Source: JBMYQA01 sp049600855 (GTDB taxonomy: Bacteria; Bacteroidota; Bacteroidia; Cytophagales; Flammeovirgaceae). From it: a stretch of 10,976 bases of DNA. The DNA is taken from the NCBI GenBank assembly GCA_049600855.1, contig JBMYQA010000209.1, positions 1 through 10,976 on the forward strand, given 5' to 3'. Every line of letters starts with the position of its first letter. Positions within the stretch are counted from its first letter, which is position 1. This document shows positions 7,257-10,976 of the stretch, in pieces. The notes under the pieces were generated by a model, which made no database searches, was not told the origin of the DNA, and was given only the letters and a program-made list of their open reading frames with translations. The translations under genes were made by a program, and so were the position numbers.

Positions 7257-7283
7257 ATGGATACTACAAATCAATTACTATGA
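7257..7283 (+). other. possible 8-codon leader ORF overlapping the next start
   Basis: An ATG at 7257 opens a frame encoding MDTTNQLL, whose TGA stop (7281-7283) overlaps the ATG of the 865-residue gene at 7280 in an ATGA arrangement. Such overlaps can couple translation. It may equally be chance in A/T-rich sequence, as there is no clear ribosome binding site for it. Confidence 0.15.
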
Positions 7284-9877
7284 AATCAATTATTTTATCT
7301 ACCTATTTACTATTACTTACTTCCAATGTCTTTGCACAAGTTATTCACGTCAGTTCTTTAGAAAACAAACTCTACCGTTTAGACATTGAAAATTGCAGTT
7401 ATGAGGAAATCGTAACGGTTAATGCTCAACTTTTTGACATTTCATTTCACCCCAATGGAGATATTTATGGCATATCGGGTGATGGTACGTTTTTCAAAAT
7501 AGATACCTTAACTGGCCAGACTGAATTTGTTTATCAATTTGATGGAGGTTTTAACTCACTGACCACCTCGGCAGATGGGATGATCTATGCTACAGGTTGG
7601 AGTGGAAATTTATGGAGTTACGATCTCAATGCGAGCGATGCCACATATTTAGGGAATATGGGCTATGCGGCAACGGGTGATTTGACCTTTATCAATGGGG
7701 AGTTGTATGTGGCGGCATCGGGCAATCAAATTGTGCGAGTAGATATCACTAATCCATCAAACAGTCAGGTAGTCATTACACAAAATGTAAATGGTTCCAT
7801 ATTTGGCATTGTGTCTTTTGCCGAAGATTGTAGCGATATCGATACCTATGTGCTTACGGGGTATAATGCAGATATTTACAAGGTCGATTTAGCGACTAAT
7901 TCCTTAACATTTGTCTGCGACTTAGATATAGATGTAAGCGGAGGAGCAAGTACCTTTGAGTTTTTTGGATCTGCGCCAATAACTATTGAAAGTTCACACT
8001 ACGAAAACCCAAACTGTGGAGTAAATGATGGTTCTATTTCAGTAGTTGCCACAGGAGGTGGAGGGCCGCTCAATTATTCCATTGATGGTACAAATTTTCA
8101 AGAGCATGGCATATTTGAAAACTTGGAGACAGGGAATTACACCGTTCACATTAAAGCGAGCGAACAGTGTAAGACCACTTTAGACTTTTACTTAGCTCCG
8201 CCAAATGCGCCTGAGGTTACTCATGTAGCCATTCAAAATACCACCTGTTTGAATGCATATGGCTCATTTTCGATTACTGCTACAGGAGCAAGTTTGCCAC
8301 TTCAGTATTCCATTGATGGGACAACCTTTCAGTTAGATAATTCCTTTAATGATTTACCCGAAGGAAACTACACGATTTATGTGAAAGATGCGAATAATTG
8401 TACCAGATCTCAAAGTGTTGCAATAGGGCGTGATGAGTTACCTCAAATCTTGCAAATTGATGTAGATAAGGCAACCTGTGGAATTGAGGATGGCAGTATT
8501 GCGATACAAGCAAGTGGTGGAAAAGGCTTATTATCTTATGCGTTAAATGGGGGAAGCTTCCAACAAGTAGGGCTGTTTGAAAACCTAGCAATTGGCGATT
8601 ATGAAGTAACCGTGATTGATGAAAATCAATGTGAAACGAAGCAAACGGTAACGGTTACTAATGAAAACTTGATATTGTCTCTTGTTGCAGCTAATCCAAT
8701 AACCTGTGAAGCAGCAAATGGAGTGATCGAGGTAAGCGGCGATTTAGGAACTGTTCCCTATCGCTACTCTTTGAACAACTTAGATTTCCAGAATTCAGGC
8801 ACATTTCCAAACCTAAATGCAGGTGTGTATACGGTTTATATGATCGATAGCGTTGGGTGCCGAACCCAATTGAATGTAGAACTAGAAAGCATAACGCCAG
8901 CCAAAATAGATGGTGTAAGTATTAAAAATGCGACTTGTAATGACGCTAATGGCCGCATAGCGGTCGCAAGTACAGGAGGAAATACGGTTTACTATAGCTT
9001 AGATGGTGTCAACTTTCAAACTTCAAATCAATTCAATGATTTAGGAGCAGCTGTTTATCAAGTAACCATTAAAGATGAAAATGAGTGTACTGATTCACGC
9101 GAAGTAGCACTAACATCCAGTGCACCGCCGCTGATTCAACACATCCAGGTAGAACAAGCTACTTGTGAGCAGGCTAATGGACAGGTAACGATTGAAGCCA
9201 GTGGGGGAGAAGGCGAGTTATCCTATTCATTGGATGGAATCACCTACCAAGAAAGTTCCATTTTCAATGGACTAAACGCAGGTACCTATTTAATTTATGT
9301 ACAAGACGTTGACCATTGTGTAACGGAAGGTTCTATTTTCATTGCTGGTTCGCCTCAAGTACATATTCAAGAACTCTTCATTACACCAGCCGTTTGCGGT
9401 GCGGCCAATGCCCAACTTGACATCCGAACACAAGGAGGTACAGGACTATTAAGCTATAAGCTCAACGATTTGGAACAAACTGACAGTATATTTCTACAAC
9501 TGTTATCAGGAAATTATATACTAAGTGTAACTGATGAAAAAAATTGCCAAGCCAGTCGTTTAGTAAGCATTGAAGAAGGCAACTGCTCCATTTACATTCC
9601 CAATGCGTTCTCGCCCAACGGCGATGGTATAAACGATGAGTTCCGAATCAAAATCCCTGATGACTTTAATGGGCAGATCAACTACATCACCATCTACAAC
9701 CGTTGGGGACAAGCCATTTACGGCCTAACAAATGCCAGCGCCTTTGATGCACTATGGGATGGCAACAGCCACAAAGGTGAAAAACTAAGCCCTGGCGTAT
9801 ATACCTATATTTTTGAAATAGAACTGCGTAATGGCGATAAGGAAGTTTATCGAGGAGCGATTGTGGTTTTGAGGTGA
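7280..9877 (+). CDS. secreted SprB-repeat protein with T9SS type B (gliding-associated) C-terminal domain
   Basis: This 865-residue protein has a signal peptide (MKSIILSTYLLLLTSNVFAQ, cleavage near 20). Residues 21-230 form a propeller-like head with repeated strands of the types LYRLDI, FFKIDTLTGQ, LWSYDL, IVRVDI and IYKVDL, resembling DUF6923-type sequence beta-propellers. Seven SprB-like repeats of 76-77 residues fill 235-766. Each has a C near its start, a G-G or equivalent turn, a YS(I/L)DG-type strand, an F-x-(N/D)-L motif, a (G/A)-x-Y strand and a second C. The C-terminal domain (769-865) is the gliding-motility-associated type, shown by IPNAFSPNGDGINDEF, ITIYNRWGQAIY, LWDG and SPGVYTYIFEI. 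It directs T9SS export and attachment to or release from the cell surface. SprB itself is a very large adhesin moved along the surface during gliding in Flavobacterium; this protein is much smaller, so a similar adhesive role is inference. The ATG at 7280 is supported by the signal peptide. No exact TAnnTTTG lies in the 136-base gap, so it may be cotranscribed with the glycosyltransferase. Confidence 0.94.
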   Translation: MKSIILSTYLLLLTSNVFAQVIHVSSLENKLYRLDIENCSYEEIVTVNAQLFDISFHPNGDIYGISGDGTFFKIDTLTGQTEFVYQFDGGFNSLTTSADGMIYATGWSGNLWSYDLNASDATYLGNMGYAATGDLTFINGELYVAASGNQIVRVDITNPSNSQVVITQNVNGSIFGIVSFAEDCSDIDTYVLTGYNADIYKVDLATNSLTFVCDLDIDVSGGASTFEFFGSAPITIESSHYENPNCGVNDGSISVVATGGGGPLNYSIDGTNFQEHGIFENLETGNYTVHIKASEQCKTTLDFYLAPPNAPEVTHVAIQNTTCLNAYGSFSITATGASLPLQYSIDGTTFQLDNSFNDLPEGNYTIYVKDANNCTRSQSVAIGRDELPQILQIDVDKATCGIEDGSIAIQASGGKGLLSYALNGGSFQQVGLFENLAIGDYEVTVIDENQCETKQTVTVTNENLILSLVAANPITCEAANGVIEVSGDLGTVPYRYSLNNLDFQNSGTFPNLNAGVYTVYMIDSVGCRTQLNVELESITPAKIDGVSIKNATCNDANGRIAVASTGGNTVYYSLDGVNFQTSNQFNDLGAAVYQVTIKDENECTDSREVALTSSAPPLIQHIQVEQATCEQANGQVTIEASGGEGELSYSLDGITYQESSIFNGLNAGTYLIYVQDVDHCVTEGSIFIAGSPQVHIQELFITPAVCGAANAQLDIRTQGGTGLLSYKLNDLEQTDSIFLQLLSGNYILSVTDEKNCQASRLVSIEEGNCSIYIPNAFSPNGDGINDEFRIKIPDDFNGQINYITIYNRWGQAIYGLTNASAFDALWDGNSHKGEKLSPGVYTYIFEIELRNGDKEVYRGAIVVLR
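7982..9577 (+). repeat. seven tandem SprB-like repeats in the protein
   Basis: The repeats start near residues 235, 312, 389, 465, 543, 618 and 694. Each contains exactly two cysteines spaced 50-51 residues apart: 246/297, 323/374, 400/451, 476/527, 553/603, 629/680 and 706/756. The first cysteine recurs every 76-77 residues. The regular pairing predicts one disulfide per Ig-like repeat. The repeats have diverged clearly in sequence, so this is an old array rather than a recent expansion. Confidence 0.85.
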
Positions 9878-9900
9878 GTTAAACATTTGTGCTGTGACTT

Positions 9901-9928
9901 TCTCATAAGTTGAGATAGCCCCTTTTTT
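9901..9928 (+). terminator. weak possible terminator after the SprB-repeat gene
   Basis: A 5-bp stem (9901-9905 with 9911-9915, loop taagt) is followed, after seven bases, by a six-T run (9923-9928). The stem is short and the spacing poor, so this is only a candidate. It lies in the gap between two genes that face each other. Confidence 0.25.
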
Positions 9929-10001
9929 CATCAAAGCATAGCAGTTCTGAGTTATTCAATTATATCGTACTATTTACTCATAAAATAGCCCAAATCATTT
10001 A

Positions 10002-10976
10002 TTACGGCATACAAATGATCCTAAACTCTACATCTTGGTCAAGTGCATTCGCTACCATAGCGTTGACAAACCAAAGAATTTGAAGTGTCACTCCTCGGTG
10101 AACAAACTTCTGTCCTTTTTGTAGTAAAGCGATACTTTGTTTCAACTCTGATAAGGATAAAAAGTTAATAACAGCATACATTTTTTTTCGTACATATGGA
10201 TTATTATTTGCTTGTCGTGCTATTTCGTGAATTAAGTAAATTTTGTCATGATGAGCGATTGGTACCTTCCGAATGCGATTGATTTGAGTCTTTACTTTCT
10301 TATGTCGGTAAGTATCTAACCATCTATTTTTTCTAGTTTCAATCATATCTTCATTAAGGACAAGATATCCTAAATTTTTTGTTATCTGCCCAAATACTTC
10401 TTCAAGTTTTGAAGCCGATAAGCTTTTTTTCGCATATTTAGCATGATAAAATATAATTTCCTCAGAATCTATTGCTATGAAATCTCCCCATTCTGTGCCG
10501 TAATCATCACAAATCATAATCGTTGTTTGAGGTCCAAACTCCGATTCAATAAAATGAAAAATGGAATCACTACTAAACTGTTGAGTAGTTGGAGTATAGT
10601 TATTGCCTTTTTCAGAGGTTACTAAGATGAGTTTATTGTTTGGCTGAAATGTGTTATAAAATATATCTAAGTTTCCGAGCAATTGACTGTCCTTAAAAAT
10701 GCGTTTATGATGGTACACATATTCGGGTTGATCAAAGTTAATCATAAAGGCTCCCTCCGCATTAATGTATTGGAGTAAAGACATCGTTCGCTCATCATAA
10801 AATACAAGGTAAGTATTTCGTAATTCTTCATGATTTAGACTAATACTTTTTTGATTGATGCGAACGGTGAATCCTTTGCCTTCATACTTGTTTGGAGTAA
10901 TTGGGTCGAGTTCCATAATTCCTTCATAATTAGAAAGAACCTGATTGATATCATTCAGTCTAATTTGGTTACCCTC
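10002..10976 (-). CDS. partial uncharacterised protein with nuclease-like acidic/H-x-K motif
   Basis: This minus-strand gene enters from the right edge. An ATG exists at 10916, but the frame has no stop for 20 further codons (EGNQIRLNDINQVLSNYEGI) up to the edge, so the true start is probably outside and the visible 324 residues are a C-terminal part. Counted from the edge, the notable region is ICDDYGTEWGDFIAID (155-170), then IIFYHAK (174-180), then SASKLEEVFGQITKNLGYL. Acidic residues D157, D158, E162 and D165, followed by H178-x-K180 on a predicted strand, recall a PD-(D/E)xK-type nuclease core, with H in place of the usual E/D/Q before the lysine. Similar arrangements occur, as I recall, at the C-terminus of some large DEAD/DEAH helicases of defence-like loci. 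That resemblance is from memory and weak. There is no signal peptide or membrane segment in the visible part, so it is probably cytoplasmic. It converges on the SprB-repeat gene with a 124-base gap. Confidence 0.75.
   Translation of the reverse strand, partial: EGNQIRLNDINQVLSNYEGIMELDPITPNKYEGKGFTVRINQKSISLNHEELRNTYLVFYDERTMSLLQYINAEGAFMINFDQPEYVYHHKRIFKDSQLLGNLDIFYNTFQPNNKLILVTSEKGNNYTPTTQQFSSDSIFHFIESEFGPQTTIMICDDYGTEWGDFIAIDSEEIIFYHAKYAKKSLSASKLEEVFGQITKNLGYLVLNEDMIETRKNRWLDTYRHKKVKTQINRIRKVPIAHHDKIYLIHEIARQANNNPYVRKKMYAVINFLSLSELKQSIALLQKGQKFVHRGVTLQILWFVNAMVANALDQDVEFRIICMP

Noticed and set aside
7144..7279. Possible -10 elements (for example TAGGGTTTG near 7208) before the SprB-repeat gene
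   Set aside because: None matches TAnnTTTG with correct spacing, so no promoter is called; readthrough from the glycosyltransferase gene is equally likely.

Overview
This window comes from a member of the phylum Bacteroidota. Three observations support that. Two large secreted proteins carry the C-terminal sorting domains used by the type IX secretion system (T9SS), one of type A and one of type B. Three promoters match the Bacteroidota -10 element TAnnTTTG. No gene start has a strong Shine-Dalgarno sequence. The exact genus cannot be read from the sequence.

Layout from left to right. Positions 1-243 hold no convincing gene. They contain two small hairpins, two strong hairpin terminators and a perfect 12-bp palindrome that looks like a LacI-family operator. 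A 39-residue lipoprotein gene (244-363, minus) follows, with its own promoter and terminator. Next is der, encoding the double-GTPase ribosome assembly factor (442-1746, minus), the only housekeeping gene here. A 1203-residue secreted, beta-strand-rich protein with a type A sorting tail lies upstream of it (1935-5546, minus). A multi-membrane-spanning GT-C-like glycosyltransferase (5779-7143, plus) is divergent from it. Then comes an 865-residue secreted protein (7280-9877, plus) with a propeller-like head, seven SprB-like repeats and a type B gliding-associated tail. On the right edge, a minus-strand gene (10002-10976) enters from outside the window, so its N-terminus is missing.

Functionally, the middle of the window encodes two predicted surface or secreted proteins on either side of a membrane glycosyltransferase. 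A link through surface glycosylation is possible but is only inferred from proximity. The right-edge protein has an acidic D-D-x-x-x-E-x-x-D motif followed by an H-x-K. This hints at a nuclease-like fold of the kind found in DNA-processing or defence genes, but its family is not recognised with confidence.

I found no CRISPR array, tRNA, rRNA, insertion sequence or integrase. Most of the window is ordinary Bacteroidota sequence. The points most worth a second look are the truncated right-edge gene, the very regular two-cysteine SprB-like repeats, the internal duplication in the 1203-residue protein, the previously unlisted small lipoprotein, and the operator-like palindrome.
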